NCBI RefSeq assembly: GCF_013282625.1
Contig: NZ_CP054020.1
Location: 1,426,001-1,490,000, forward strand
Reading direction: 5' to 3'
Length of the DNA stretch: 64,000 nt
DNA from: Thiomicrorhabdus xiamenensis
GTDB lineage: Bacteria; Pseudomonadota; Gammaproteobacteria; Thiomicrospirales; Thiomicrospiraceae
Part shown: positions 19,991 through 28,645 of the stretch, piece by piece
Numbering within the stretch: the first letter of the stretch is position 1
How the letters are laid out: the number at the start of each line of letters is the position of its first letter
Notes under the pieces: model-generated
Told to the model about the DNA's origin: nothing
Seen by the model: the letters and a program-made list of their open reading frames with translations, nothing else
The model's database searches: none
Program-made: the position numbers and the translations under genes

Positions 19991-20623
19991 ATGACTTTAC
20001 GACAGTTTATGACTGCGGCTGCTATCAGTTTATTCTTCTATACCGGGATGGCTCAGGCGTGGCAGGAACAGACTACCGTTGATAATAACGATGTGCGCGT
20101 ATGGACCAAAAAAGTTGAAAACTCTGAATTCAAGGCGTTTCGCGGCGAGGTCACCATTGCCGCCCCGATTCAGCAAGTGTTTGATTTTATTTCCGATACG
20201 CCAAAAGCCAAAGAGTGGTATTTCAACACTCTGGAAGCAAAGCGTATTAAACAGACCGGAGACAAACAATTTTTGATTTACAGTGTGACCAACGCCCCAT
20301 GGCCTGTCAGCGATCGTGACAGCGTAACCCAGGTCACCGTCGACGATGCAAAACAGGACGAAATCACGATCACTCTGCAAGCGAAACCGGATGCGCTCCC
20401 GTTAAAAGAAAATAAGGTACGCATTACCGAATTGAACGGCTTTTGGAAGCTGCAGAAAATCAATGACAACACGACTCGGGTCATTTTTGAAATGGCGGCA
20501 CAGCCCGGCGGACTATTGCCGAGTTGTTTGGCCAACAGCATGGCGGTAGACATGCCCTATCAGTCTTTGACCAACCTCAAGGCGAAGCTTGAGCGCCACC
20601 ACACGACTGCGGCCAACTTTTAA
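19991..20623 (+). CDS. Exported START-domain (StAR-like) lipid-binding protein
   Basis: This 210-residue protein has a signal peptide (MTAAAISLFFYTGMAQA, cleaved about residue 23) and one START/SRPBCC domain. Family features include FISDTPKAKEWYFN, the NAPWPVSDRDSV turn and the C-terminal amphipathic helix (MPYQSLTNLKAKLERH). START domains form a hydrophobic cavity that binds lipids. Bacterial periplasmic members are common in marine gammaproteobacteria, but their ligand is usually unknown. The gene stands alone and converges on an MscS-type channel gene with eight bases between stops. Confidence 0.8.
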   Translation: MTLRQFMTAAAISLFFYTGMAQAWQEQTTVDNNDVRVWTKKVENSEFKAFRGEVTIAAPIQQVFDFISDTPKAKEWYFNTLEAKRIKQTGDKQFLIYSVTNAPWPVSDRDSVTQVTVDDAKQDEITITLQAKPDALPLKENKVRITELNGFWKLQKINDNTTRVIFEMAAQPGGLLPSCLANSMAVDMPYQSLTNLKAKLERHHTTAANF

Positions 20624-20625
20624 TC

Positions 20626-20650
20626 CAGCGTCAGCGTTGCTCTGACGCTG
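20626..20650. terminator. Hairpin shared by two convergent genes
   Basis: CAGCGTCAG and CTGACGCTG form a perfect 9-bp stem with a 7-base loop that spans the stop codon of the MscS gene and the gap after the START gene. No T-run follows in either direction, so it may protect 3' ends rather than terminate transcription by itself. Confidence 0.45.
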
Positions 20651-21770
20651 AATCGCTTGCCGCAGTTTCCACCTCATCCTTCTCGATATACAAAGTGCGT
20701 GTCGGGAAGGCCATCTCCGCACCATGACTCTCAACGATTTCACTCACTTTCAGTAGTACGTCCTGCTTAATCTCGTGAAACAGAATCCAGTTGGTGGTTT
20801 TGGTAAAGGTATAAATAAAGAAATCCAGTGACGAAGCGCCAAAACCATTGAAATTAACAATCAAGGTTTGGTTAGTGTCAATTTCCGGGTGATTGAGCAG
20901 CATACTGCGCACATCATCGACAATCAGTCGCATTCTCCCGACATCGGCGTAACGGATCCCCATGGTTTCTTTAATCCGCCGGTTGGTCATACGCGACGGA
21001 TTCTCGATCGAGATATTGGCAAAAATCCCATTCGGGATATACAAAGGACGCTTATCGAAAGTACGCACCGTCGTCATACGCCAGCCGATATTTTCAACCG
21101 TCCCTTCGATATCTTTATCCGGCGAACGGATCCATTCGCCTACCGTGAATGGCTTGTCCAGATAGATCATCAAACCGCCAAGCACATTGCCCAACAGATC
21201 TTTGGCAGCAAAACCGACGGCAATCCCCCCGACCCCACCAAAAGCGAGCAACCCGGTCATACTGACCCCGAATGCACTAAGGAAAAACAGACCTGTCAGA
21301 ACAAACGCCAGTAGCTTGATGATTTTAGCCAGCGCTTCGACCGTCACTTCATCCAAACGATCGTCTTCTTTGGCTACGTCTTTGAGATGCAGCTCCAGAC
21401 GCTGTACCAGACGAATCACAAACCAACCGACCGACAAGGTCAGAATGGTCGACTTGAAGTCGGTAATATATTTAATCAGTTCGACATAAACGCCGACTTT
21501 GAGTATCAACGTATTTAACGCCAGAACGGTCCCGGTGACCCAGATAAAAAAGGAAGCCGGCGAGCGCGCCGCATCCACAAAGCTGTCCAGCCAGATTTTT
21601 TCTCGTCTGACCAGCTGATTATGCAGAACACTCAAAACCTTTCTTTGAATCACATCGGCCACCGCCGTTGCGGTTAAGATCAGCGTAACCATCAGAAGCC
21701 ATACCTGTCCACCGAACAGCATAACCAGATATTCCCAGAGTTCCATTAAGCTTTGCATGCCGAATGTCAT
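20631..21770 (-). CDS. Mechanosensitive channel of the MscS family
   Basis: The protein has 379 residues with about five membrane helices. The pore helix (FGGVGGIAVGFAAKDLLGNVLGG, about 185-207) shows the Gly/Ala packing pattern of MscS transmembrane segment 3. The beta domain follows (FTVGEWIRSPDKDIEGTVENIGWRMTTVR), then the vestibule. It resembles the longer E. coli channels YbdG and YnaI more than MscS itself (286 residues). Role: release of solutes when the inner membrane is stretched. It runs 34 bases downstream of nagZ on the same strand and may be cotranscribed. Confidence 0.9.
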   Translation of the reverse strand: MTFGMQSLMELWEYLVMLFGGQVWLLMVTLILTATAVADVIQRKVLSVLHNQLVRREKIWLDSFVDAARSPASFFIWVTGTVLALNTLILKVGVYVELIKYITDFKSTILTLSVGWFVIRLVQRLELHLKDVAKEDDRLDEVTVEALAKIIKLLAFVLTGLFFLSAFGVSMTGLLAFGGVGGIAVGFAAKDLLGNVLGGLMIYLDKPFTVGEWIRSPDKDIEGTVENIGWRMTTVRTFDKRPLYIPNGIFANISIENPSRMTNRRIKETMGIRYADVGRMRLIVDDVRSMLLNHPEIDTNQTLIVNFNGFGASSLDFFIYTFTKTTNWILFHEIKQDVLLKVSEIVESHGAEMAFPTRTLYIEKDEVETAASDSASEQR

Positions 21771-21804
21771 TGATTAGACCTTTATGAATTGATTTAATTG
21801 GAAA

Positions 21805-22911
21805 TTAATTTAACAGTGACGCGGAAAACTCGCCTGCAGTGTTATCTGTGACATGTTTTTCCGCCCAGGCGTTGAGATGATCCACGGCCTGTACCGCAGC
21901 CTGCCAGAGAGGTTCATAGCGCAGTTTATGAATCTGGTGCTGATGATGCGCATGCAGACGAATCAGTCTGGCGTGACTCAGAAGATCGCCGACCCATTGC
22001 ACTTTGGCCAACACCTGATCCGCAGCCTGAGGATCGTTACAGACCAGAACCAGATCGCAACCGGCCTGCAAGGCGGCCTCGACTCGCTGGGTAACATCGC
22101 CGTATTCAACGGCTGCCTGCATGGATAGATCATCACTGATAATCGCGCCTTCAAAATGGCATTGCTGACGCAAGACTCTCTGTAACCAGAATTCGGAGAA
22201 GCCCGCCGGCTTGGAATCCACTTGAGGATAGATGACATGTGCCGGCATAATTGCATCCAAACCGTTCTCAATCAGACTCAGGAAGGGTTGCATATCCTGC
22301 TGTTGAATCTGTTGCAGCGTACGCGGATCAATCGCTGTTTCAGTGTGCGTATCGGCCTCGATAAATCCATGCCCCGGAAAATGTTTGCCAACCGACGCCA
22401 TTCCCGCCTGTTTCATACCATTCATCAAATGCAGTGCCAGTTCACCGACCTCTTTCGGCTGCGCCGCAAATGCCCGGTCGCCAATCACCTTGGAACCGCC
22501 ATAATCAAGATCGAGCACAGGCGCAAAACTGAAATCGACACCGACACTTAGCAATTCGGCAGCCATTAGCCAGCCGATCTTATGAGCATAATCAAGCGAC
22601 GCTTTCTTGTCTTTTTGGTATAAAGCGCCCAGCAGACGCATAGGGGGAAGATGGGTAAAGCCCTGGCGGAAACGCTGTACCCGACCGCCTTCATGATCGA
22701 CGCCTATCAGTAAACGCGGATGCCGTAATTTATGAATCTCCGTCGTCAGAGCCTGCAACTGCTCGACCGATTCGAAATTACGGCTAAACAGAATGACGCC
22801 GGCGACTTTCGGATCAAGCAAGCGTTCCCGCTCCTGACTGGTCATTGAGGTGCCTTGCAGATCAACCATGATCGAACCTAAGGACATCGCCTTACCGGCT
22901 TGATTTACCAT
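21805..22911 (-). CDS. nagZ: Beta-N-acetylhexosaminidase NagZ
   Basis: A 368-residue glycoside hydrolase family 3 enzyme that removes GlcNAc from anhydro-muropeptides during peptidoglycan recycling in the cytoplasm. The conserved loop KHFPGHGFIEADTHTE carries the catalytic His, and AIISDDLSMQAA holds the nucleophile Asp. The start was set at the ATG at 22911 because AAGGA lies five bases upstream; the ATG five codons earlier has none. The C-terminus is about 25 residues longer than in E. coli. It faces a MOSC gene across a short divergent promoter. Confidence 0.95.
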   Translation of the reverse strand: MVNQAGKAMSLGSIMVDLQGTSMTSQERERLLDPKVAGVILFSRNFESVEQLQALTTEIHKLRHPRLLIGVDHEGGRVQRFRQGFTHLPPMRLLGALYQKDKKASLDYAHKIGWLMAAELLSVGVDFSFAPVLDLDYGGSKVIGDRAFAAQPKEVGELALHLMNGMKQAGMASVGKHFPGHGFIEADTHTETAIDPRTLQQIQQQDMQPFLSLIENGLDAIMPAHVIYPQVDSKPAGFSEFWLQRVLRQQCHFEGAIISDDLSMQAAVEYGDVTQRVEAALQAGCDLVLVCNDPQAADQVLAKVQWVGDLLSHARLIRLHAHHQHQIHKLRYEPLWQAAVQAVDHLNAWAEKHVTDNTAGEFSASLLN

Positions 22912-23052
22912 ACAATTCCTTTGCATCTTGTTTTGTTATTCATACCGTTTACCTGTGCAAATTCAGCTGCGTTTTTCATCCTACTGTCATCGGAACACTT
23001 TAAAATAGTAAAAATTCAACCCGATGATTTTACCCTATACGGAGTTTTTACC

Positions 23053-23496
23053 ATGCCGAAGTTACTGGCTATAGCAACCCATCAACAAAGTCGAGGCCCT
23101 ATTACTCTTCATCAGCACGCTTTTGTCAATACCGAAAACGGGCTTGGGGACCATCAGGGAAATAAGCGCGCCAGCACCAGTATCACTATTCTCAGCCAAG
23201 AGGCCTGGCAACAAGCCTGTGCACAAGCCGGAGCCGATATTGACTGGCAGGAACGCCGGGCCAATCTGCTGGCTGACCAGATCGATTTTTCACCGTCGGA
23301 TATCGGCCGTCAACTGCAAATCGGTAAAAACGTTATCTGCAAAATCACCCGAGAAACCGATCCTTGTTCGAGAATGGATGAATTGGCGCCCGGATTAAAA
23401 GCTGCTCTGACACCAGACTGGCGAGGCGGCGCACGCTGCGAAGTCCTGCAAGGTGGAGAAATTCATTGCGGCGACGATATCCACTGGCTGGATTAA
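23053..23496 (+). CDS. MOSC-domain protein
   Basis: The 147-residue protein (start at 23053, preceded by GGAG) consists of a single MOSC domain. The conserved segments RRANLLADQID, IGRQLQIGKNV and ETDPCSRMDEL are visible; the Cys in PCSR is the family cysteine proposed to carry sulfur. MOSC domains occur in molybdenum cofactor sulfurases and related proteins. In this sulfur-oxidiser-like setting it may serve a molybdoenzyme, but no partner gene is close; mop and modD lie 14 kb away. The longer open frame from 22900 overlaps nagZ and was discarded. Confidence 0.8.
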   Translation: MPKLLAIATHQQSRGPITLHQHAFVNTENGLGDHQGNKRASTSITILSQEAWQQACAQAGADIDWQERRANLLADQIDFSPSDIGRQLQIGKNVICKITRETDPCSRMDELAPGLKAALTPDWRGGARCEVLQGGEIHCGDDIHWLD

Positions 23497-23522
23497 TCAC
23501 AATAATCAACAGGCACAAGCGC

Positions 23523-24329
23523 TTAAGCTTTATGCTGATGACGTCCTTTGACATCCAGATAGTCACGTAACTGATCACCTAACAGATTGACGGCCAGAAC
23601 CAGCAGCATAAGCGCAATTCCCGGCGCCAACACCAGATGAGGTGCCACCAGAAGGTAACGGGTTCCTTCTTTGATCATATTCCCCCATGACGCTTCGGGC
23701 GGCTGGACACCCAAGCCCAGAAACGACAGTCCTGCCTCGGCGATGACCGCACCGGCAATGCCGAAAGTGGCTTCTACCCCGAGCGGCGCCAGAATCAACG
23801 GCAGCAGGTGACGGTAAAAAATCCGGTAGTTGGGAACCGCCAAAGCTTTTGCCGCCAGAATATGTTCGCGCGAGCGCAGACTCAAGGTCTGTGCACGTGC
23901 CAGACGGGCGAAGCCGACCCAACCAACGACAACCAGTGCAAAGATGACATTTTCGATTCCCGGCCCAAGTACCGCCGCCAGCGCAATGGCCAGAAGCAGA
24001 CCGGGAAAAGCGAGAAAGACATCGATAATTTTGGTCAGAACGCGGTCTATCCAACCGCCGTAATAGGCACTGACAATACCAATAGTGGTACCAATCATCG
24101 CTGAGAACACGACCACACTCAGCGCCACCATTAACGAGGTCTGGGCGCCGAGAACCACTCTTTGCAACAATGGACGGCCGAGTTCGTCGGTACCGAGAAG
24201 ATGTTCGCTACCGGGCGGAGTCAACAGCAGGTTCAGATTGACCTGGTTAGCGCCCTCGCCGATAAAAAACGCGGACACCGCCATTAGGAGCCATAGAAAT
24301 ACAAGAAGAAAACTGAACTTACCAATCAT
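23523..24329 (-). CDS. Peptide/nickel-type ABC transporter permease (DppC/OppC-like)
   Basis: The 268-residue protein has about six membrane helices and the permease loop EHILAAKALAVPNYRIFYRHLLPLILAP (EAA motif) that docks to the ATPase. The N-terminal LGTDELGRPLLQRVVLGAQTSL and C-terminal SWGNMIKEGTRYL are typical of the DppC half. It ends the operon Ldt - DppB-like - DppC-like. No ATPase gene (DppD/DppF) follows: the next gene is a convergent MOSC gene. The ATPases must be encoded elsewhere. The substrate is likely a peptide or similar compound. Confidence 0.9.
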   Translation of the reverse strand: MIGKFSFLLVFLWLLMAVSAFFIGEGANQVNLNLLLTPPGSEHLLGTDELGRPLLQRVVLGAQTSLMVALSVVVFSAMIGTTIGIVSAYYGGWIDRVLTKIIDVFLAFPGLLLAIALAAVLGPGIENVIFALVVVGWVGFARLARAQTLSLRSREHILAAKALAVPNYRIFYRHLLPLILAPLGVEATFGIAGAVIAEAGLSFLGLGVQPPEASWGNMIKEGTRYLLVAPHLVLAPGIALMLLVLAVNLLGDQLRDYLDVKGRHQHKA

Positions 24330-24368
24330 CCCTAATCACAATACCTATCGTTAGTAGCCGATATTCCT

Positions 24369-25292
24369 TTATTTCGCCAGACGGATCCGCGGATCGAGCC
24401 AGGCATACACCAGTTCCGTCAGACCGTTGATACTGATATAGGCGACACTGATGACCAGAATACACCCCTGTACAACCGGATAATCGCGCCGCTGAATCGA
24501 TTCGACCAGCAGATTGCCCAGTCCTGGCCAGTCGAAGACTACCTCGGTAATCACCGCTCCGCCCAACAGGGTTCCTAATTGCAAACCGAGAATGGTGACT
24601 ACTGGCAGGAGCGCGTTGAACAGAGCATGCCGGCCATACACCTGAATCGAAGACAAGCCTTTGGCCTGCGCCGTACGAATATAATCTTCATGCATCACTT
24701 CAAGCAGAGAAGCGCGTAACATACGCGCCAGAATGGCGGCCAAAGCCGTCCCCAGAGTCACCGTTGGTAAAACCCAGGACCAGGGTTGCTGTGCGCCGCT
24801 GACTGGCAACCAACCGAGCCACAATGCAAACACCAGGATCAGCATCGGCCCCAACCAGAAATTCGGAATGGAAACCCCCAGCAGAGAAACGCCCATGGAC
24901 AGATGATCCGGCCACCGGCCTGCGCGCAAAGCGGCCCAGATTCCTAAAGGGAAGGCGATTAGAATGGCCAGCAAGAGCGACATTACCGCCAGGTGAGCCG
25001 TTAACGGGAAACGTTCGCCAATCAGATCGGCAACCGGCTGCTGATAAAATAACGAGCTGCCTAAATCGCCTTGAACAAGACCGGTAAGATAGTGCCAGTA
25101 TTGCTGCCAGATCGGCAGATCAAGGCCGAGCTGCGTTCGCAGCGCCAACTCGTCTGCCGGAGATGCCCAGTCACCGAGCATGACGGCAACCGGATCGCCT
25201 GGAACCAGATGCAACAGCATGAAAACCAGCGTTCCGACGATAAAAGAAACAAACAGAACCGATCCGAGCAGACGCAGAATAAACCCGATCAC
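24369..25292 (-). CDS. Peptide/nickel-type ABC transporter permease (DppB/OppB-like)
   Basis: A 307-residue inner-membrane protein with six helices. The N-terminal FMLLHLVPGDPVAVMLG, the EAA-loop region EVMHEDYIRTAQAKGLSSIQVYGRHALFNALLP and TEVVFDWPGLGNLLVESIQRRDYP are hallmarks of DppB-type permeases. It overlaps the upstream L,D-transpeptidase by four bases and lies 39 bases before the second permease. A peptide-type binding lipoprotein is found 3.4 kb away behind the AmmeMemoRadiSam genes and may be the matching binding protein (inference). Confidence 0.92.
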   Translation of the reverse strand: MIGFILRLLGSVLFVSFIVGTLVFMLLHLVPGDPVAVMLGDWASPADELALRTQLGLDLPIWQQYWHYLTGLVQGDLGSSLFYQQPVADLIGERFPLTAHLAVMSLLLAILIAFPLGIWAALRAGRWPDHLSMGVSLLGVSIPNFWLGPMLILVFALWLGWLPVSGAQQPWSWVLPTVTLGTALAAILARMLRASLLEVMHEDYIRTAQAKGLSSIQVYGRHALFNALLPVVTILGLQLGTLLGGAVITEVVFDWPGLGNLLVESIQRRDYPVVQGCILVISVAYISINGLTELVYAWLDPRIRLAK

Positions 25293-25771
25293 AGAACAAT
25301 CTCCACTTCGGTTCCGTAGCCAACCTGATCGAAAAGTTCCACAATATCGGCATTGCGCATACGGATACAGCCGTGCGATAAAGGAACGCCCATCGGTTCG
25401 CTATCCGGGGTTCCATGAATATAGATATAACGTTGCATGCTATCGACATTCCCGAGACGGTTGATACCCGGCTGCGTTCCACATAACCAGAGAATACGGG
25501 TCAGAATCCAGTCGCGTTCGGGGTATGCTTCGGCCAGATATTGCGAATAAATTTCTCCAGTTGCCCGGCGCCCGACAAAAACCGTGTTTTCAGGCTGTCC
25601 GGCACCGATTTTGGCGCGAATGTAATGCTTGCCGATCGGTGTCTGCCCCGAATTTTTAAGATTGCCCGGACCTTTGAGAGCTGTACTGACCAAATAACGT
25701 TTAAGCACTCGACCATCTTCTGTTAAATCGAGTTGCTGATCTGCAATGGAAACCTGAATCGAAAACTTCAA
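25289..25771 (-). CDS. L,D-transpeptidase (YkuD domain) without signal peptide
   Basis: This 160-residue protein is essentially one YkuD domain. The catalytic motif is IHGTP near 113 and SHGCIRM near 132-138, with the nucleophilic Cys. YkuD enzymes form 3-3 peptidoglycan cross-links or attach proteins to peptidoglycan in the periplasm, using L,D-peptide bonds. Here no signal peptide or anchor is visible, which is unusual; a cytoplasmic carboxypeptidase-like role on recycled muropeptides is possible. The four-base overlap with a peptide permease gene supports a link to muropeptide uptake or recycling (inference). Confidence 0.85.
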   Translation of the reverse strand: MKFSIQVSIADQQLDLTEDGRVLKRYLVSTALKGPGNLKNSGQTPIGKHYIRAKIGAGQPENTVFVGRRATGEIYSQYLAEAYPERDWILTRILWLCGTQPGINRLGNVDSMQRYIYIHGTPDSEPMGVPLSHGCIRMRNADIVELFDQVGYGTEVEIVL

Positions 25772-25852
25772 ACAACAACCACCTGCCGGACAAATTCAAC
25801 AAACACGTACGGGCGGCTATAAAATTGCAGCTTCCGTACCGAGTGAACAATC

Positions 25853-25893
25853 GGATAAAAAAATAAAACCGCCCCGCTTTATCAGCGGCGCGG
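25853..25893 (-). terminator. Rho-independent terminator of the AMMECR1-Memo operon
   Basis: On the minus strand a 10-bp stem with one mismatch (CCGCGCCGCT / AGCGGGGCGG, loop GATAA) is followed by a T-rich tail. It lies about 75 bases past the AMMECR1 stop. Confidence 0.88.
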
Positions 25894-25969
25894 CAACTAT
25901 TCTAACCTTGTTTAACTACGCTTTCACAAGCCTTGGCCGTTTTATTGAAAATTACGCTGTAATTCAGCG

Positions 25970-26602
25970 TCAAGACGCTTCGATCTCCTGCCACTGGGCA
26001 CCAAATTTAAACGAATGATAACGCTCACAACGAATTTCACGACTCCACTGCACAATACCGCCCTTGCGCATCAGTTGCCGCACAAAATCGCCCTTATCCG
26101 GTAATTGCCCCCAAACCGAAGGGAGAAAAGTCGCCCGTCTGAAACCTTGCGTCAGAATCAAGCCATCCACATCAGGCTGCAGAGTGTCCAGCAGTTGCTG
26201 CATAGTCTCAATCCCCTGTATTTCCTGCGGAGCACTCAATACGGAAATTTCCATTTCGAGTAAACGGATCTCCTCAACCTGTACCGGCGCAAAACGAGGA
26301 TCCTTGAAAGCCGCATTATAGGCATTGGCAACCACATCTTCCGCCAGAGGTCGGTGCGCCATAAGACTGCCGATACACCCGCGCAACTGTTGTTCCTTAT
26401 TCAGGGTGACAAAACTGGCTCCGGGGCTGGACAGCTGATCATCCAAATTAAATTCTGTAGATAACCGGTTGTTTTCAAAGCCGTTCAATCCATTCTCTAT
26501 CGACCCCTTGGCCAAAGACAACAGGCATTTTTGCTGCGGCTCAGTCAATGCGTAAGCGGTGTCTGCTTGCTTGCGTTCAAGTTCATTTTCACTCTGCTGC
26601 AT
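25970..26602 (-). CDS. AMMECR1-domain protein (AmmeMemoRadiSam system protein A)
   Basis: The 210-residue protein has the AMMECR1 signature LRGCIGSL at about 73-80 together with DVVANAYNAAFKDPRFAPV and the C-terminal LPSVWGQLPDKGDFVRQLMRKGG. Human AMMECR1 is a homologue. In many bacteria and archaea this protein is encoded with a Memo homologue and a radical SAM enzyme, a set named AmmeMemoRadiSam. The joint function is not established; a link to modification of an unknown substrate has been assumed from the radical SAM partner. It lies directly after the Memo gene (stop and start adjacent) and ends at a strong terminator. Confidence 0.92.
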   Translation of the reverse strand: MQQSENELERKQADTAYALTEPQQKCLLSLAKGSIENGLNGFENNRLSTEFNLDDQLSSPGASFVTLNKEQQLRGCIGSLMAHRPLAEDVVANAYNAAFKDPRFAPVQVEEIRLLEMEISVLSAPQEIQGIETMQQLLDTLQPDVDGLILTQGFRRATFLPSVWGQLPDKGDFVRQLMRKGGIVQWSREIRCERYHSFKFGAQWQEIEAS

Positions 26603-27424
26603 TTAACTCACCTCGTGCGATTTTTCATATAACGCCCAGGCTCCGTAACCGACAACCCGGCTTTTATCTCCGGCGGTATCACCGGAATTCAACGTCTGCA
26701 AACGCACAACCTGTAATGAACGATCTTCACGCGCTGCAAGCACGCTTTGAATCCCCTTATAACCGCAAGCACGCTCTGCGGACAGTGACTGCCACTCTCG
26801 AGCCTCAATTAAATCCGCCGTTTCTGCATCAATTTTACGGGCGTTGTCATAATCCAGAAAATGGCTCAAATCGCTACTGATTACGAAATAGACGCCTTCT
26901 CTACGCCATAAATCACGAATCAAATCGATCTCATCCTGCACGGATACCGAACCGTTAAGCAGAGGTAAAACCTGCACATCGGGCAACAGATATTTTATAA
27001 ACGGTAATTCAACCTCGAGACTGTGTTCAGGCGCATGTGCAGCATTATGAATGCTCAGAAAGTCAAAACGCTGTAAAAGTTCATCACGTAAACGACAATC
27101 CACCTCAAGTTCACCGAGCGGCGTCGCCAATGCTGAAAAATCCACCGTGCTGACACCACGAAAACCGATTCTGTGCGCCGGCCCCAGCACGACGACCGTG
27201 CGGATTTTATCTTGCGCACCCTGCCATAATTCAAATCCTTTGGCTGCGGTATCCCCGGAATAAATATAACCGGCATGCGGAACAATAATCGCTCGGGGAA
27301 TTGTCGTTTCAACTTTGTTCGTACCTGCCTCAGAACCGAGTGTCGTGGCCAGCCAATCGCCTAAAACCGTTGCATTATCCGGATAGAAAAGACCGGCCAC
27401 GGCCGTTTCGCGAATCGATGTCAT
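26603..27424 (-). CDS. Memo-family protein (AmmeMemoRadiSam system protein B)
   Basis: The protein has 273 residues. The motif IIVPHAGYIYSGDTAAKGFE and the segments VVLGPAHRIGFRGV, EHSLEVELPFIKYL and FVISSDLSHFLDYDNA carry the conserved His and Asp residues of the Memo family, which is structurally related to non-haem iron dioxygenases of the LigB type. Human MEMO1 binds iron or copper. It is the first gene of a two-gene operon and is divergent from the radical SAM gene with about 80 bases between starts, so all three genes can share one control region. Confidence 0.93.
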   Translation of the reverse strand: MTSIRETAVAGLFYPDNATVLGDWLATTLGSEAGTNKVETTIPRAIIVPHAGYIYSGDTAAKGFELWQGAQDKIRTVVVLGPAHRIGFRGVSTVDFSALATPLGELEVDCRLRDELLQRFDFLSIHNAAHAPEHSLEVELPFIKYLLPDVQVLPLLNGSVSVQDEIDLIRDLWRREGVYFVISSDLSHFLDYDNARKIDAETADLIEAREWQSLSAERACGYKGIQSVLAAREDRSLQVVRLQTLNSGDTAGDKSRVVGYGAWALYEKSHEVS

Positions 27425-27503
27425 AATTATAAAACCCTTGAAAAAATAGTGCCTTTGCCACTATATATATAACTGTAAATAAATGATTTTCAAGAGAATA
27501 CCC

Positions 27504-28607
27504 ATGAAAAATGTCGATTTAGCCGAAGATTCTGTTGTTCCTGTGGGCCATTGGCGCAAACTCGAAAACGGTTTAATCCAATGCGATCTCTGCCCTCGCG
27601 AATGCAAACTGCATGAAGGACAAAGGGGATTCTGTTTTGTGCGTGGCCGTAAAGACGACAAAATGTGGCTGACTTCCTATGGGCGTTCCAGCGGTTTCTG
27701 CATCGACCCGATCGAAAAAAAACCGTTAAACCACTTTCTTCCCGGATCCGCTGTCCTATCATTCGGCACGGCAGGCTGTAATCTGGCATGCAAATTCTGT
27801 CAGAACTGGGATATGTCCAAAGCCAGAGATATGGATCGACTGCTTGATCGCGCAGCACCGCAAAGCCTCGCCCAAGCAGCTCAAGGCCATAATTGTGCTT
27901 CGGTCGCCTATACCTACAACGACCCGGTTATTTTCTATGAATACGCCCTTGATACCGCTGAAGCCTGCCGCGAAGTTGGCGTTAAAAATGTCGCAGTGAC
28001 CGCCGGCTACATCAGTGAAAAACCGCGAGAATCCTTTTTCAAGGCGATGGATGCGGCCAATATCGATCTCAAGGGATTCAGCGAACGCTTTTACCAGCAA
28101 TTAACCGGTGCAAAGCTACAGCCGGTGCTGGAAACGATTGAATATGTCAGTCAGGAAACCGACTGCTGGCTGGAACTGACCACCCTGCTGATTCCGGGTG
28201 AAAACGACAGTGAACGGGAAATCGCCGCTATGTGCGAATGGATCGCGGAGCATTGCGGAGAGCAGGTTCCCCTGCACTTTACCGCCTATCATCCCGACTA
28301 CCGGATGATGGATAATCCGGCTACGCCAGCGGCGACACTTGAGAAGGCGCGTAAAATTGCCATGCAGACAGGATTGCAGTATGTCTATACCGGAAATGTG
28401 CTCGACCCGGAAGGCCAAGGAACTTACTGCCCGCATTGTGGTAAAAAAGTAATCGGTCGTTACCGATACGACCTCGGAGAATGGAATTTACACACTACAG
28501 ACGGCAAAACTTTATGCAATCACTGCAACGGTGAAATTGCCGGGGTATTTACTGAGACGCCGGGAACCTGGGGCAATCGACGCCAGCCGATCAGGCTTGA
28601 CAGTTAA
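27504..28607 (+). CDS. amrS: Radical SAM enzyme of the AmmeMemoRadiSam system (AmrS)
   Basis: A 367-residue protein. The radical SAM cluster motif CNLACKFC (about residues 91-98) is preceded by an N-terminal CDLCPRECKLHEGQRGFC segment and followed by a C-terminal zinc-ribbon-like part with CPHC and CNHC. The arrangement matches AmrS, related to pyruvate formate-lyase activases. The start at 27504 was preferred over the ATG seven codons upstream because AAGAG precedes it. Together with the two divergent genes it makes a complete AmmeMemoRadiSam set. The reaction is unknown. Confidence 0.92.
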   Translation: MKNVDLAEDSVVPVGHWRKLENGLIQCDLCPRECKLHEGQRGFCFVRGRKDDKMWLTSYGRSSGFCIDPIEKKPLNHFLPGSAVLSFGTAGCNLACKFCQNWDMSKARDMDRLLDRAAPQSLAQAAQGHNCASVAYTYNDPVIFYEYALDTAEACREVGVKNVAVTAGYISEKPRESFFKAMDAANIDLKGFSERFYQQLTGAKLQPVLETIEYVSQETDCWLELTTLLIPGENDSEREIAAMCEWIAEHCGEQVPLHFTAYHPDYRMMDNPATPAATLEKARKIAMQTGLQYVYTGNVLDPEGQGTYCPHCGKKVIGRYRYDLGEWNLHTTDGKTLCNHCNGEIAGVFTETPGTWGNRRQPIRLDS

Positions 28608-28645
28608 AACGATAAGACTTTACTTACAAGTAGTTACAAACGTTT

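Noticed and set aside
22900-23052. N-terminal extension of the MOSC protein from 22900
   Set aside because: It overlaps the nagZ start on the other strand, has no SD and adds residues foreign to the family.
28631-28639. TAGTTACAA in the convergent gap after amrS, like part of an E. coli Ter site
   Set aside because: Only nine bases match and the following bases differ from the Ter core. About half a match of this length is expected by chance in both strands of 64 kb.
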